From an uncultured Bryobacterales bacterium (lineage in GTDB: Bacteria; Acidobacteriota; Terriglobia; Bryobacterales; Bryobacteraceae), in the NCBI GenBank assembly GCA_937959285.1, contig CALGAR010000117.1:44624-108623 (forward strand): 64,000 bases of DNA, given 5' to 3'. A program made the translations under genes and the position numbers. This document shows, in pieces, positions 28,213-36,492 of this stretch. The notes under the pieces are model-generated. The model saw nothing but the letters and a program-made list of their open reading frames with translations. It did not search any database and was not told the origin of the DNA. Each line of letters opens with the position of its first letter. The stretch's first letter is position 1.

Positions 28213-30681
28213 GTGAACCCTGCGTGTGACAATGAAAGCGGGGGTTCACTCTTGGGGGCATGGGTCGAACGCCTGACTCGACACGCCGGAATCGCGGTTT
28301 TGGCTGGGATGGTGGCGGGCGGATACGGCCTGATCGGCCTCTTCGTTTATTCTCACCAGAAGCACGGCAAGCTCGTCAACCAGCTGAAGCAAGGCCCGTT
28401 TCCGCACACCATGAATATTTATGCCGCTCCTCGCACTCTGCGGCGTGGTGAAGCCTTGAAGCCGCAGGAATTGGCGGCTGAGCTATTCGCGGCCGGTTAC
28501 CGTCAGCAATCTTCAGAGGTTGGATGGTTCTTGCTGGGCGATGATGTCGTCGAAATCCATCCCGGCCCCACGGCGCAGGCCTCAAAGAAACCCGTTCGTG
28601 TGGAATTTCAGAACGGGCGAGCCGACCGGATTCGCGACCTTGTGACTCAGGAGCTGCTGGAGAGCTACCTGCTCGAACCAAGACTGCTGACCAACTACGA
28701 AGAGCGGGAGCGCCGCGAGCGCCAGCCTATCCGATTCGAGGAGATTCCGCCGGTTTTGGTGCAGGCTGTGATAGCCGCCGAGGATAAGAATTTCTTCCGT
28801 CATTCCGGTTTTGATCCTCAGCGTATTCTGAAGGCGGCCTACGTCGATTTGCGGGAGCGAAGGAAGGAGCAAGGCGCATCCACTCTCAGCATGCAGCTTG
28901 CGCGGACCCTGTGGCTGGATCGCGACAAGAGCTGGAAGCGCAAGGTGCAGGAGATTCTCCTTACGGTCGAGATCGAAGACCGGCTGAACAAGGAAGAGAT
29001 CTTCGAGCACTACAGTAACGAAATCTATTTGGGCCGATGGGGCCCGGTAAACCTTTACGGCTTTGCGGCAGCATCCAGAGCTTTTTTCGACAAGGATCTG
29101 ACTGAGATAACCCTCCCCGAGGCGGCGCTTCTGGCGGGCATCATCCAGCGGCCAAGCACCTACGATCCCCTGCGGAATCCACAAGCAGCCATAGAACGCC
29201 GAAACACCGTTCTGCTGCGGATGCGCGACAACGGATTCATTAGTAACGAGCAGTATGACGAGGCTGTTCAAAGTCCGCTTACGCTGTCCAAAAACGCACC
29301 TCCCGCAATCGCAGCCCCATACTTGGTTGATTTCGTAGTCCTGGAGTTGCAGCGGCGGTACTCGCAGGCGGAGTTGGACACCGTTGCGCATCGCGTCTAC
29401 ACGACTCTCGATCTCAATTTGCAAAGAGCTGCAGAGGAGGCGGTCCGCGAGGGCTTCAAGGAAGTGGAGCGCCGCCTTAGGGCCCGGGGGCAGAGGAAAA
29501 TGCCGGAAGTTGCCCTTGTAGCCCTGGATCGCGCAACCGGAGAAATTCGCGCAATCGTGGGCGGGAGGGATTACCGGGTCAGCCAGTTGAATCGGATTCT
29601 CGCCCTGCGGCAGCCAGGATCCGTCTTCAAACCGATCGTCTACACCGCTGCGCTCGAAACCGCGGTAAAAGGCGGCGCCCCTTTGATGACGCCGTCCACG
29701 ACGGTGCTGGACGAGCCGACCACGTTCTTCTTCGAGGACAAGATCTATGAGCCGAGCAACTATGGCGAAAGGTTCTTCGGCCCCTTGACCCTGCGGCAAG
29801 CTCTCATGCGCTCGTCGAATGTTGCAGCGGTCAAAGTCGCTGAAGCAGTGGGCTACGATCGCGTTGTCGATCTCGCTTCGCGCATGGGGATGCAGGGACG
29901 TATCCGGCCGACGCCCTCGCTAGCGCTAGGCGCATACGAGGTCACTCCGCTCGAGATTGCCGGAGCATACGCTGTATTCGCCAATCAGGGCCGCTACGTC
30001 CAGCCGTGGGCAATCCATTCCATCGTTGACCGCAACAACCGCTTTCGCTACGTCAGTGTCCCCAAATGGCGGCAGGCGCTGGATGAGCGCGTGGCCTTCC
30101 TCACGCTCAGCATGCTTCGCGACGTCGTGCGTTCAGGAACGGCAGCCGGCCTCTCTGGACGCGGATTTCACGCACCCGCTGCCGCAAAGACAGGGACAAC
30201 CCGGGACGGCTGGTTTGCAGGCTTCACCTCCAGTCTTGTTTGCGCAGTGTGGGTAGGCTACGACGACAACACCGATTTGCGGCTCGAAGGGGCCAGGTCC
30301 GCGATGCCCATATGGGCCGAATTTATGAAGCGCGCCCAGAGGTTGCCAGAGTACGAGGATACGAGGGAGTTTGTCGCCCCTCCCGGCATCAGAGGAGTAG
30401 CCATAGATTCGACCACCGGCCAAGCAGCCAATCGCTATTGCCCTGCCAGGAGCCGCGAATTCTTCATCTCCGGCACAGAGCCCCCTCTCTGCCAGTCACA
30501 TTCCGGAACGCAAGCTGTCTACTCGAAGCCGATCGAACGAAAAGCGTATTCGCCGCCCCTCCGGCGAGCCAGAGAAAACCGTTCACGGGCGGTGGAGGGG
30601 TCGGAATACGAACCGCCGGCCGAGCCGGAGGCCGACGCCGAACCGGAAGAAACGGACGCGGACAGCCATCCGTTAGAGTAA
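28213..30681 (+). CDS. Class A penicillin-binding protein (PBP1A/1B type), glycosyltransferase/transpeptidase
   Basis: The 822-residue protein has one N-terminal membrane anchor (GIAVLAGMVAGGYGLIGLFVY) and a UB2H-like segment (YAAPRTLRRGEALKPQELAAEL). The glycosyltransferase 51 domain follows with AAEDKNFFRHSGFD, the catalytic glutamate, and QGASTLSMQLART. The transpeptidase domain has the SxxK motif SVFKPIVY, the SxN motif SSN in MRSSNVAAVK, and KTGTTRDGWFAG. It polymerises and cross-links peptidoglycan in the periplasm. A proline- and acid-rich tail follows the catalytic part. The start is GTG 28213; the gene begins 22 bases after argJ, and queE begins 11 bases after it. The UB2H-like segment favours the PBP1B group. 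Confidence 0.93.
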   Translation: MNPACDNESGGSLLGAWVERLTRHAGIAVLAGMVAGGYGLIGLFVYSHQKHGKLVNQLKQGPFPHTMNIYAAPRTLRRGEALKPQELAAELFAAGYRQQSSEVGWFLLGDDVVEIHPGPTAQASKKPVRVEFQNGRADRIRDLVTQELLESYLLEPRLLTNYEERERRERQPIRFEEIPPVLVQAVIAAEDKNFFRHSGFDPQRILKAAYVDLRERRKEQGASTLSMQLARTLWLDRDKSWKRKVQEILLTVEIEDRLNKEEIFEHYSNEIYLGRWGPVNLYGFAAASRAFFDKDLTEITLPEAALLAGIIQRPSTYDPLRNPQAAIERRNTVLLRMRDNGFISNEQYDEAVQSPLTLSKNAPPAIAAPYLVDFVVLELQRRYSQAELDTVAHRVYTTLDLNLQRAAEEAVREGFKEVERRLRARGQRKMPEVALVALDRATGEIRAIVGGRDYRVSQLNRILALRQPGSVFKPIVYTAALETAVKGGAPLMTPSTTVLDEPTTFFFEDKIYEPSNYGERFFGPLTLRQALMRSSNVAAVKVAEAVGYDRVVDLASRMGMQGRIRPTPSLALGAYEVTPLEIAGAYAVFANQGRYVQPWAIHSIVDRNNRFRYVSVPKWRQALDERVAFLTLSMLRDVVRSGTAAGLSGRGFHAPAAAKTGTTRDGWFAGFTSSLVCAVWVGYDDNTDLRLEGARSAMPIWAEFMKRAQRLPEYEDTREFVAPPGIRGVAIDSTTGQAANRYCPARSREFFISGTEPPLCQSHSGTQAVYSKPIERKAYSPPLRRARENRSRAVEGSEYEPPAEPEADAEPEETDADSHPLE

Positions 30682-30692
30682 AAGTCAGGCGA

Positions 30693-31382
30693 ATGCGTAT
30701 TGCCGAATTGTTTGCATCGATCCAGGGCGAAGGGATCCTGGCGGGCGTGCCCTCCGTTTTCGTTCGGACCAGCGGGTGCAATCTGCGCTGTGTCTGGTGC
30801 GACACTCCGTATACTTCCTGGGAACCGGAAGGCGCCGAGATGTCTACAGATGACCTCCTGGACCGGATTGTTTCCACGGCAAGGCGCATTCGTCATGCTG
30901 TGATCACCGGCGGAGAGCCGATGCTCACTGAAGCGATCGTCGAGCTTACGCAAAAGATCCGCGAACTGGGGATGCATATTACGATCGAGACGGCGGGGAC
31001 CATCTACCGGCCTGTCGCCTGCGACCTGATGAGCATCAGCCCGAAGCTCGCCAATTCGACTCCCCATGAACGCGAAGCCGGACGGTGGGCCTCGCGTCAC
31101 GAGGAGCGCCGCTTCCAGCCTGACGTACTGCGCCGATTGATGGCAGAGTACGAGTATCAGCTGAAGTTCGTGGTAGTCGACGCCAATGATTTGCCGGAAA
31201 TTCGGGCGATCATCAAAACTCTGGGCGCAACCCCTGATCGAGTATTGCTGATGCCCGAGGGGCGGACGGCAGCCGTCATGCATGAGCGAGGGGCTTTAGT
31301 GGCGGAGCTTTGCAAGCAGGAAGGCTTCCGCTACAGTCCGCGCCTCCACGTGGACCTATGGGGCGATCGCAGAGGAGTCTGA
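30693..31382 (+). CDS. queE: 7-carboxy-7-deazaguanine synthase (radical SAM)
   Basis: The 229-residue enzyme converts 6-carboxy-tetrahydropterin to 7-carboxy-7-deazaguanine in the queuosine pathway. The radical SAM motif is CNLRCVWC (Cys29, Cys33, Cys36), preceded by the QueE-typical FASIQGEGILAGVPSVFVR, and followed by VITGGEPML. The start is ATG 30693; a much longer in-frame reading would run back through the penicillin-binding protein gene and is not used. It is downstream of a peptidoglycan gene with no other queuosine genes in the window, so queC/queD lie elsewhere. A terminator-like hairpin follows at 31394-31425. Confidence 0.94.
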   Translation: MRIAELFASIQGEGILAGVPSVFVRTSGCNLRCVWCDTPYTSWEPEGAEMSTDDLLDRIVSTARRIRHAVITGGEPMLTEAIVELTQKIRELGMHITIETAGTIYRPVACDLMSISPKLANSTPHEREAGRWASRHEERRFQPDVLRRLMAEYEYQLKFVVVDANDLPEIRAIIKTLGATPDRVLLMPEGRTAAVMHERGALVAELCKQEGFRYSPRLHVDLWGDRRGV

Positions 31383-31393
31383 CGTGCAGGAAT

Positions 31394-31426
31394 AAGGGCG
31401 CCGCGTATTGAGTTAACACGCCCTTT
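31394..31426 (+). terminator. Terminator-like hairpin after queE
   Basis: AAGGGCG (31394-31400) pairs with CGCCCTT (31419-31425) across an 18-base loop, and the 3' arm runs into TTT. The position, twelve bases past the queE stop, fits a Rho-independent terminator; the large loop makes it moderate. Confidence 0.5.
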
Positions 31427-31482
31427 CGCTCACGATGCCAGCCACAGTGATACGCTACTGCAGAAGGAGAGTCTCAGACGGC

Positions 31483-31929
31483 ATGTTGAAAGAGTTTCGC
31501 GAATTTGCGATGAGAGGCAACGTTCTCGACCTCGCGGTCGGGGTGATCATCGGAGGGGCCTTCGGAAAAATTGTGTCATCTCTGGTCACCGATGTTCTCA
31601 TGCCGCCGCTCGGAATGCTGCTCGGCAAGGCGGACATGTCAAACTTCTTCCTCAACCTCTCGTCGACGCCCGCAGCAACATTGGCAGAGGCGAAGGCGCT
31701 TGGACTTCCGACCCTCAACTACGGGCTCTTTCTAAACAGCATCGTCGACTTCCTGGTCATCGCTTTCGCTGTATTCCTGATCGTCCGGCAGGTCAACCGG
31801 CTGAAGCGGCCTGAGGCCCCGGCCGAACCAACCACCAAGAACTGCCCGTTTTGCCTTGGGGAGATTCCACTCGCTGCTAGCCGGTGCCGTCATTGCACCT
31901 CGCACTTAGCAGAAGCTCACGGCGGATAA
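31483..31929 (+). CDS. mscL: Large-conductance mechanosensitive channel with an added C-terminal zinc-ribbon
   Basis: The 148-residue channel opens under membrane tension and releases solutes on hypo-osmotic shock. The MscL core is clear: FREFAMRGNVLDLAVGVIIGGAFGKIVSSLV for the first helix and PTLNYGLFLNSIVDFLVIAFAVFLIV for the second. The tail is unusual: CPFCLGEIPLAASRCRHC (Cys121, Cys124, Cys135, Cys138) is a CxxC...CxxC zinc-ribbon in place of the plain charged helix. The start is ATG 31483; AAGGAGA lies 12 bases upstream, and ATG 31435 is an in-frame alternative without a binding site. Zinc sensing or assembly control by the ribbon is inference. Confidence 0.92.
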   Translation: MLKEFREFAMRGNVLDLAVGVIIGGAFGKIVSSLVTDVLMPPLGMLLGKADMSNFFLNLSSTPAATLAEAKALGLPTLNYGLFLNSIVDFLVIAFAVFLIVRQVNRLKRPEAPAEPTTKNCPFCLGEIPLAASRCRHCTSHLAEAHGG

Positions 31930-31943
31930 CCGACGGATCCAAA

Positions 31944-31959
31944 GAGGGCAGCTGCCCTC
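31944..31959. terminator. Palindromic terminator between mscL and fabG
   Basis: GAGGGCAGCTGCCCTC at 31944-31959 is a perfect 8-bp palindrome. On the plus strand it is followed by CTTGTTTC; on the minus strand by TTTGG. It lies between the convergent stops of mscL and fabG and could end both transcripts. Confidence 0.65.
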
Positions 31960-31965
31960 CTTGTT

Positions 31966-32700
31966 TCAGCGCATGAACATTCCGCCGTTGACGTCGAGGA
32001 CGTGCCCCGTGATATAGCCGGCCTCTTCGCTCGCAAGGAAGCGGACGGCGGCCGCTACCTCTTCCGGACGACCCGGCCGCCGCAAAGGAATCGAGGCAGT
32101 CATTTTTTCCTTGACGTCGGCTCCAAGCACGGCGGTCATATCCGTTTCGATGAACCCGGGGGCGACTGCATTCACCGTAATGTTCCGCGCCGCCATCTCT
32201 TGCGCCAGAGCCTTGGTCAGTCCGATAAGACCGGCTTTGGCGGCACAATAATTGGCCTGGCCGGCATTGCCCGATTCGCCCACGACCGACGTAATGTTGA
32301 TAATTCGCCCCCAGCGCTCCTTCATCATGCCGGGCAGCACTTGCTGGATTGCGTAGAAGGCGCCGCTCAGGTTCGTCTCTAAGACCGCGTTCCAGTCTTC
32401 CTTCTTCATGCGGACCGCGAGTCCGTCTCGCGTGATGCCTGCGTTATTGACGAGGACGTCAACGCGTCCGAAATCCCGGGCGCAGGCGGCCAGGGCGTCT
32501 CGAATGGAGTCGAAAGACTCCAGGTCCATCGCGACAACGTAGGCTTCGCGGCCGGCGGCGCGAATGCAATTCGCCACCTCTTCGAGCTTCTCCACATTCC
32601 GCGCTGCCAGGGCAACGCGCATTCCGGCTTCTGAGAGAGCAAGCGCGCAGGCCCGGCCAATTCCTCGGCTTGCGCCAGTGATGAAGGCTGTATGACTCAC
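31966..32700 (-). CDS. fabG: 3-oxoacyl-[acyl-carrier-protein] reductase
   Basis: The 244-residue short-chain dehydrogenase has the TGASRGIGRACALAL nucleotide-binding motif, NNAGITRDGLAVRMKKEDW, the catalytic serine and tyrosine in IINITSVVGESGNAGQANYCAAKAGLIGLTKA, and the FabG-typical GFIETDMT. It reduces 3-oxoacyl-ACP with NADPH in fatty acid elongation. It starts at GTG 32700 without a ribosome binding site; TATGAT lies six bases upstream, suggesting a leaderless message. The gene stands alone rather than in the usual fab cluster, so it may be an additional copy or serve another carrier protein. It is divergent from ubiD. Confidence 0.92.
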   Translation of the reverse strand: MSHTAFITGASRGIGRACALALSEAGMRVALAARNVEKLEEVANCIRAAGREAYVVAMDLESFDSIRDALAACARDFGRVDVLVNNAGITRDGLAVRMKKEDWNAVLETNLSGAFYAIQQVLPGMMKERWGRIINITSVVGESGNAGQANYCAAKAGLIGLTKALAQEMAARNITVNAVAPGFIETDMTAVLGADVKEKMTASIPLRRPGRPEEVAAAVRFLASEEAGYITGHVLDVNGGMFMR

Positions 32701-32706
32701 AGATCA

Positions 32707-32714
32707 ATCATAAT
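32707..32714. promoter_or_regulatory. Overlapping divergent -10 boxes for fabG and ubiD
   Basis: The 31 bases between the fabG GTG (32700, minus) and ubiD ATG (32732, plus) contain ATCATAAT at 32707-32714. On the minus strand it reads TATGAT at 32712-32707, six bases from the fabG start. On the plus strand it reads CATAAT at 32709-32714, 17 bases before the ubiD start. The two promoters would overlap and should compete for polymerase. No -35 elements are clear. Confidence 0.45.
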
Positions 32715-32731
32715 AGAAGTCTTCTGTTCTC

Positions 32732-34180
32732 ATGGCCTATACCGACCTGCGTGACTTCATCAAAGCTCTCGAAAAGAACGGAGAGCTCAAGCGGATCCCG
32801 TTCGAAGTGGACCCTTACCTCGAAATTACGGAGTTCGCGGATAGATCCGTGAAACGCAACGGTCCGGCTTTGCTCTTTGAGAAGCCGAAGGGCAGCAGGA
32901 TTCCCGTCTTGATCAACGCCTTCGCGAGCATGCACCGGATGGAAATTGCCCTAGGGGTTCAAAACATCGACGAGATTGCCGCGCGTATTACGGAATTCCT
33001 CGAGATGCGCATGCCGGAAGGCATTGTCGGCAAGCTGAAAATGCTTCCGAAACTCGCCGAAGTAGGGGCGTTCTTCCCGAAGGTTGTTTCCGGCGGCCCC
33101 TGCAAGGAAGTGATCCGGAAAGACAATTTCTCGCTCAGCGAATTCCCGATCCTTCACTGCTGGCCAAAAGACGGAGGCCCCTTCATTACGCTGCCCATGG
33201 TCTTCTCGCGCAACCCGGAGACCGGAAAGCGCAACTGCGGCATGTACCGCATGCAGGTCTACGATGACAAGACCACCGGCATGCACTGGCAGACGCATAA
33301 GCAGGGGGCCGAACACTATCGCCGGCTGATGAAAGAGGGGAAGAAGACTCGCATGGAGGTGGCGGTGGCGATCGGCGCCGACCCGGCCACGATGTATTCC
33401 GCAATCCTGCCGCTACCGCCCGATCTGGACGAGATGATGATCGCCGGCTTCCTCCGCTCTAAACCCGTCGAGATGGTGCGGTGCGAAACCGTGGATCTGG
33501 AGGTCCCGGCGCACGCCGAACTCGTGCTCGAAGGATACGTCGAGCTTGGAGAGTTGCGCACCGAAGGTCCGTTCGGCGATCATACAGGATTCTATTCGCT
33601 CGAAGACGAGTACCCGGTCTTTCACGTCACTTGCGTGACACACCGCAAGGACCCGATCTACGCGACCACGATCGTCGGACCGCCTCCCATGGAAGATTTC
33701 TACATGGGAAAGGCGATCGAGCGGATCTTCCTACCCCTGATGCGCATGCAGCTGCCCGAAGTAAGGGACATCTGCATGCCGGCCGAAGGAGTATTTCACA
33801 ACCTGATCCTCGTTTCGATCCGTAAGTCGTACCCCGGGCATGCCCGTAAGGTAATGCATGCGATCTGGGGTCTCGGACAGGCGATGTTCAGCAAGTGTAT
33901 CGTCGTTGTGGACGAGGACGTCAACGTGCAAGATGTACGGGAAGTGGCCTGGAAGGCCTTGAATAACATCGATCCGGAGCGCGACATCGAGTTTGTCATG
34001 GGTCCGATCGACTCGCTCGACCATGCCAGCCGTCTGCCGAATTACGGCTCGAAGATGGGCGTGGACGCGACGCGAAAATGGCCCGGCGAGGGTTTCACTC
34101 GTCCCTGGCCGGAGGTCATCCGAATGACTCCCGAGGTACAGCGCCGCGTCGATGAGCTCTGGAAGAAGGCGGGATTGTGA
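32732..34180 (+). CDS. UbiD-family prenylated-FMN-dependent decarboxylase
   Basis: The 482-residue protein belongs to the UbiD family, which decarboxylates aromatic or unsaturated acids using prenylated FMN made by UbiX. Recognisable blocks are YTDLRDFIKALEKNGELKRI, FPILHCWPKDGGPFITLP, NCGMYRMQVYDDKTTGMHWQ, EGPFGDHTGFYS, THRKDPIYATTIVGPPPMED and CIVVVDEDVNVQDVREVAW. The length and sequence resemble enzymes annotated for ubiquinone or menaquinone synthesis; I cannot decide between a quinone and another substrate. No ubiX is seen. Its stop overlaps the gltS start by four bases (GTGA), so the two are translationally coupled. No Shine-Dalgarno sequence precedes the ATG. Confidence 0.88.
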   Translation: MAYTDLRDFIKALEKNGELKRIPFEVDPYLEITEFADRSVKRNGPALLFEKPKGSRIPVLINAFASMHRMEIALGVQNIDEIAARITEFLEMRMPEGIVGKLKMLPKLAEVGAFFPKVVSGGPCKEVIRKDNFSLSEFPILHCWPKDGGPFITLPMVFSRNPETGKRNCGMYRMQVYDDKTTGMHWQTHKQGAEHYRRLMKEGKKTRMEVAVAIGADPATMYSAILPLPPDLDEMMIAGFLRSKPVEMVRCETVDLEVPAHAELVLEGYVELGELRTEGPFGDHTGFYSLEDEYPVFHVTCVTHRKDPIYATTIVGPPPMEDFYMGKAIERIFLPLMRMQLPEVRDICMPAEGVFHNLILVSIRKSYPGHARKVMHAIWGLGQAMFSKCIVVVDEDVNVQDVREVAWKALNNIDPERDIEFVMGPIDSLDHASRLPNYGSKMGVDATRKWPGEGFTRPWPEVIRMTPEVQRRVDELWKKAGL

Positions 34181-35439
34181 ACGTCTTTGTCCTCAAACTC
34201 AACGCAGTCCAAGTGCTGGCTTTATCCTGCCTTGGTGTCGCCCTGGGAATCTGGCTGAAGAGCCGGATCCGAATCCTCGACCGGTTGAACATCCCGGCGC
34301 CGATCGTGGGAGGCTTGATCTTTGCCCTCCTGGCGCTGTTCCTGAGGGACCGTTATCTCAATCTGGAACCGGACCTGGTACTGCGCGACATTCTGATGGT
34401 GGCGTTCTTCACCACGATCGGCATGAGCGCAAGCCTCCGCCTGCTTCGCGTCGGAGGGCCGCAGGTAGTCCTCTTCTTCGGGCTCGCCACGCTCGGTGTG
34501 GCCGCGCAGAATATTGTGGGAGTGGCCTGCGCGATGGCTTTGGGCCTGAATCCCCTGATGGGAGTGATCGCGGGATCGGTGACAATGGCGGGCGGACCGG
34601 CTACTGCCCTCGCCTTCGGCCCGACGTTCGAATCGATCGGCGTGTCAGGGGCTACAACCGTTGGCGTGGCGGCCGCAATGTTCGGGATCGTTGCAGGAGG
34701 GCTGCTCGGCGGATTCACGGGTGGCCGGATTATCACGAAACGGAATCTCAAACCGGCAGGCGGTGACAAAGCTTCGGCGCTGGCAAAATCGGCGGAAGCG
34801 ATCGCCTACGCGGGGGACGAACCGGAAGGCAATCAGGTGATACCAATCTCCGATGAGAGTGAAGCCGAGCGGTCGCCTCTGCTGAGCAATGTCATTGTCA
34901 TTGCGATCGCTATGGGTATCGGCACGGTGATCAGCGGCTGGATCCAGTCGAAGGGATTCACACTGCCCACCTACGTCGGGGCGATGATTGCCGCGGCCAT
35001 TCTGAGGAACCTGGACGACCGTTTTCACTTCGCCGGCATTTCTCAGCACCAGGTAGACATGATCGGCAGCGCGGCGCTGAATATCTTTCTGGTGATGGCG
35101 CTGCTGACCCTGCGGCTCTGGGAACTTGCGCAGCTTGCGGCCCCTCTTCTGGCCATCCTGGCCGCGCAGGTGGGCCTGGTCTGGCTCATGGCCAAAGTCA
35201 CGTTCTGGGCCATGGGCAGGGACTACGAGAGCGCTGTTATGTCGGCCGGGTACTGCGGCTTTATGCTCGGAACGTCCGCGAATGCGCTGGCGGCGATGGG
35301 CGTCCTGACGGAAAAGTACGGGCCGGCGCCCCGTGCGTTCATCGTAGTTCCGCTGGTCGGCGCCTTTCTGATTGATTTTACGAATGCCCTCCTCATTACA
35401 GGCTCGGCCGATCTGATTCGGTCGGTGTTTGGACAGTAG
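34177..35439 (+). CDS. gltS: Sodium/glutamate symporter, GltS type
   Basis: The 420-residue inner-membrane protein matches the GltS family of sodium-driven glutamate importers, with about ten membrane segments in two inverted halves. Diagnostic stretches are LNIPAPIVGGLIFALLALF, AFFTTIGMSASLRLL, GVIAGSVTMAGGPATALAFGPTFE in the first half, and SAALNIFLVMALLTLRLWEL and AGYCGFMLGTSANALAAMG in the second; the GGPATA and GTSANA loops are the expected re-entrant pore regions. A central acidic loop (residues about 195-235) is cytoplasmic. It starts at GTG 34177, overlapping the ubiD stop. Why a decarboxylase gene is coupled to a glutamate carrier is unclear. Confidence 0.9.
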   Translation: MNVFVLKLNAVQVLALSCLGVALGIWLKSRIRILDRLNIPAPIVGGLIFALLALFLRDRYLNLEPDLVLRDILMVAFFTTIGMSASLRLLRVGGPQVVLFFGLATLGVAAQNIVGVACAMALGLNPLMGVIAGSVTMAGGPATALAFGPTFESIGVSGATTVGVAAAMFGIVAGGLLGGFTGGRIITKRNLKPAGGDKASALAKSAEAIAYAGDEPEGNQVIPISDESEAERSPLLSNVIVIAIAMGIGTVISGWIQSKGFTLPTYVGAMIAAAILRNLDDRFHFAGISQHQVDMIGSAALNIFLVMALLTLRLWELAQLAAPLLAILAAQVGLVWLMAKVTFWAMGRDYESAVMSAGYCGFMLGTSANALAAMGVLTEKYGPAPRAFIVVPLVGAFLIDFTNALLITGSADLIRSVFGQ

Positions 35440-35456
35440 AAGCGAAACGGGGATTT

Positions 35457-35484
35457 TTGCTTCGCTCCCTCCTTCTGATACAAT
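35457..35484 (+). promoter_or_regulatory. Promoter of the tRNA-His gene
   Basis: TTGCTT (35457-35462) and TACAAT (35479-35484) are separated by 16 bases, and TG two positions upstream of the -10 makes it an extended -10 (TGATACAAT). Transcription would start close to 35491, about nine bases before the mature tRNA. Confidence 0.6.
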
Positions 35485-35499
35485 GAGATTCGCACCTGC

Positions 35500-35576
35500 G
35501 GCGGCTTTAGCTCAGCTGGTAGAGCGCCGGATTGTGGTTCCGGATGTCACGGGTTCGAACCCCGTAAGCCGCCCCA
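35500..35576 (+). tRNA. tRNA-His (anticodon GTG)
   Basis: The acceptor arms GCGGCTT (35501-35507) and AAGCCGC (35566-35572) pair fully. The D arm reads GCTCAGCTGGTAGAGC, the anticodon stem CCGGA/TCCGG encloses the loop TTGTGGT with GTG at 35534-35536, and the T loop reads GGGTTCGAACCCC. An extra G at 35500 pairs with C73 at 35573, the histidine identity feature, and CCA at 35574-35576 is encoded. A highly expressed housekeeping gene. Confidence 0.97.
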
Positions 35577-35935
35577 CCCCCAGAGGCCCTACGAGGCATC
35601 CCAAACGAATCATCCCTGGAAGCTGGACAGGCTCTACGCCACAAACGGGAGCACTGCCGGAATCCCAAACCAGTGTAACCACACAAAACCTTGACTCTGA
35701 GTCTGTAGTTGTCAAAATTCCGGAACCCGAAGGCCTGGCGACTGATCAACTCCATCTTGTTCCCTATCCCTGACACGCATCATCGCGGAGCGGCAGTTAT
35801 TGAAATCGTCCGCCGCTTCTACCGATTCGAGCTGCGCAACCGCCTTCGTAGTCCGGCCCACTTTTGCCTTCAGCATCACTATTCAAGATGGTAATTCGAT
35901 AGCGCGGTCGAGCTCATTTTCGAACAATTCTGCCT
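35577..35935. other. Intergenic region after tRNA-His, no gene seen
   Basis: About 360 bases lie between the tRNA and the AraC-type regulator's promoter. Several short frames cross it on both strands but none has a plausible start with a ribosome binding site, a domain or compositional support. tRNA 3' ends are common integration sites, so I looked for a repeat of the tRNA end; none is visible within the window. A stretch of this length downstream of a tRNA could be the remains of an excised element, but nothing positive supports that. Confidence 0.4.
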
Positions 35936-35941
35936 TATAAT
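35936..35941 (+). promoter_or_regulatory. Consensus -10 box before the AraC-type regulator
   Basis: A perfect TATAAT lies at 35936-35941, 17 bases before the ATG at 35959. No good -35 hexamer is found at the expected distance, which suggests an activator-dependent promoter or autoregulation. Confidence 0.45.
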
Positions 35942-35958
35942 TCCGGCAAGAAACGAAC

Positions 35959-36414
35959 ATGCCGAATTCGCATGATCAAGATCAACGTGGCGAGTTGAAA
36001 TCGAGCGAAGACCGGGTGGGACTGCTTCGACGCGAGCCGCGGGATTGGCGGGTCCGCGTCATGGCACAGTGGGTCGAGCAGGAGAGCGGCGCGCTGGGGC
36101 TCACGCTGACGCATTGCGCGAAACGGCTTCGATGCTCCGCGCACTATCTTGGTAGGCTCTTCAAGCTTCACACAGGCGTACCTTTCCGCGCTTATATGCG
36201 GGCCGTGCGCATGCAGAGTGCCGCGCGATCTATGGCTGATCCGGCAAAAACGCTTCATGAGATCGCCGCCAGCCTAGGATATGCCGACGCATGCAATTTT
36301 ACCCGCGATTTCCGCGCCGAATTTGGCGAGACCCCTCGGGCTTACAGACAGAAACTCCTGGCAGGAATAGGGCAATTAAATTCGTCCAATATCGACAACT
36401 TGAACCCATTTTGA
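35959..36414 (+). CDS. Stand-alone AraC-type DNA-binding regulator
   Basis: The 151-residue protein consists almost only of the AraC DNA-binding domain: two helix-turn-helix units are seen in LTLTHCAKRLRCSAHYLGRLFKLHTGVPFRAYMRAVRM and TLHEIAASLGYADACNFTRDFRAEFGETPRAYR. The usual ligand-binding N-terminal domain is missing; only about 45 charged residues precede the HTH. The stop codon lies 79 bases upstream of the secreted three-gene cluster on the same strand, so it is a good candidate regulator of that operon, though this rests on position alone. Stand-alone AraC domains (MarA/SoxS-like) act as monomers and are controlled by their amount. Confidence 0.85.
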   Translation: MPNSHDQDQRGELKSSEDRVGLLRREPRDWRVRVMAQWVEQESGALGLTLTHCAKRLRCSAHYLGRLFKLHTGVPFRAYMRAVRMQSAARSMADPAKTLHEIAASLGYADACNFTRDFRAEFGETPRAYRQKLLAGIGQLNSSNIDNLNPF

Positions 36415-36439
36415 TCTTTCCCCATTCTCTAATTAGGCG

Positions 36440-36477
36440 TATATTCCGGGGTGGCGGCGCGGCAGCGAGGCGCCGCC
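36440..36477 (+). promoter_or_regulatory. -10 box plus 5'-terminal stem-loop ahead of the secreted operon
   Basis: TATATT at 36440-36445 is a likely -10 box. It is followed by GGCGGCGC (36453-36460), a nine-base loop, and GCGCCGCC (36470-36477), a perfect 8-bp stem. Transcription from the box would start near 36452, so the stem would form at the extreme 5' end of the mRNA, an arrangement known to protect transcripts from decay. AAGGA and the ATG at 36493 come right after it. Confidence 0.5.
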
Positions 36478-36492
36478 GGAAAGGAACATGGG

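Noticed and set aside
35512..35715. Minus-strand reading frame across the tRNA giving a GFEPVTSGTTIRRSTS-type peptide
   Set aside because: It is the familiar spurious translation of a tRNA gene; the real feature is tRNA-His.
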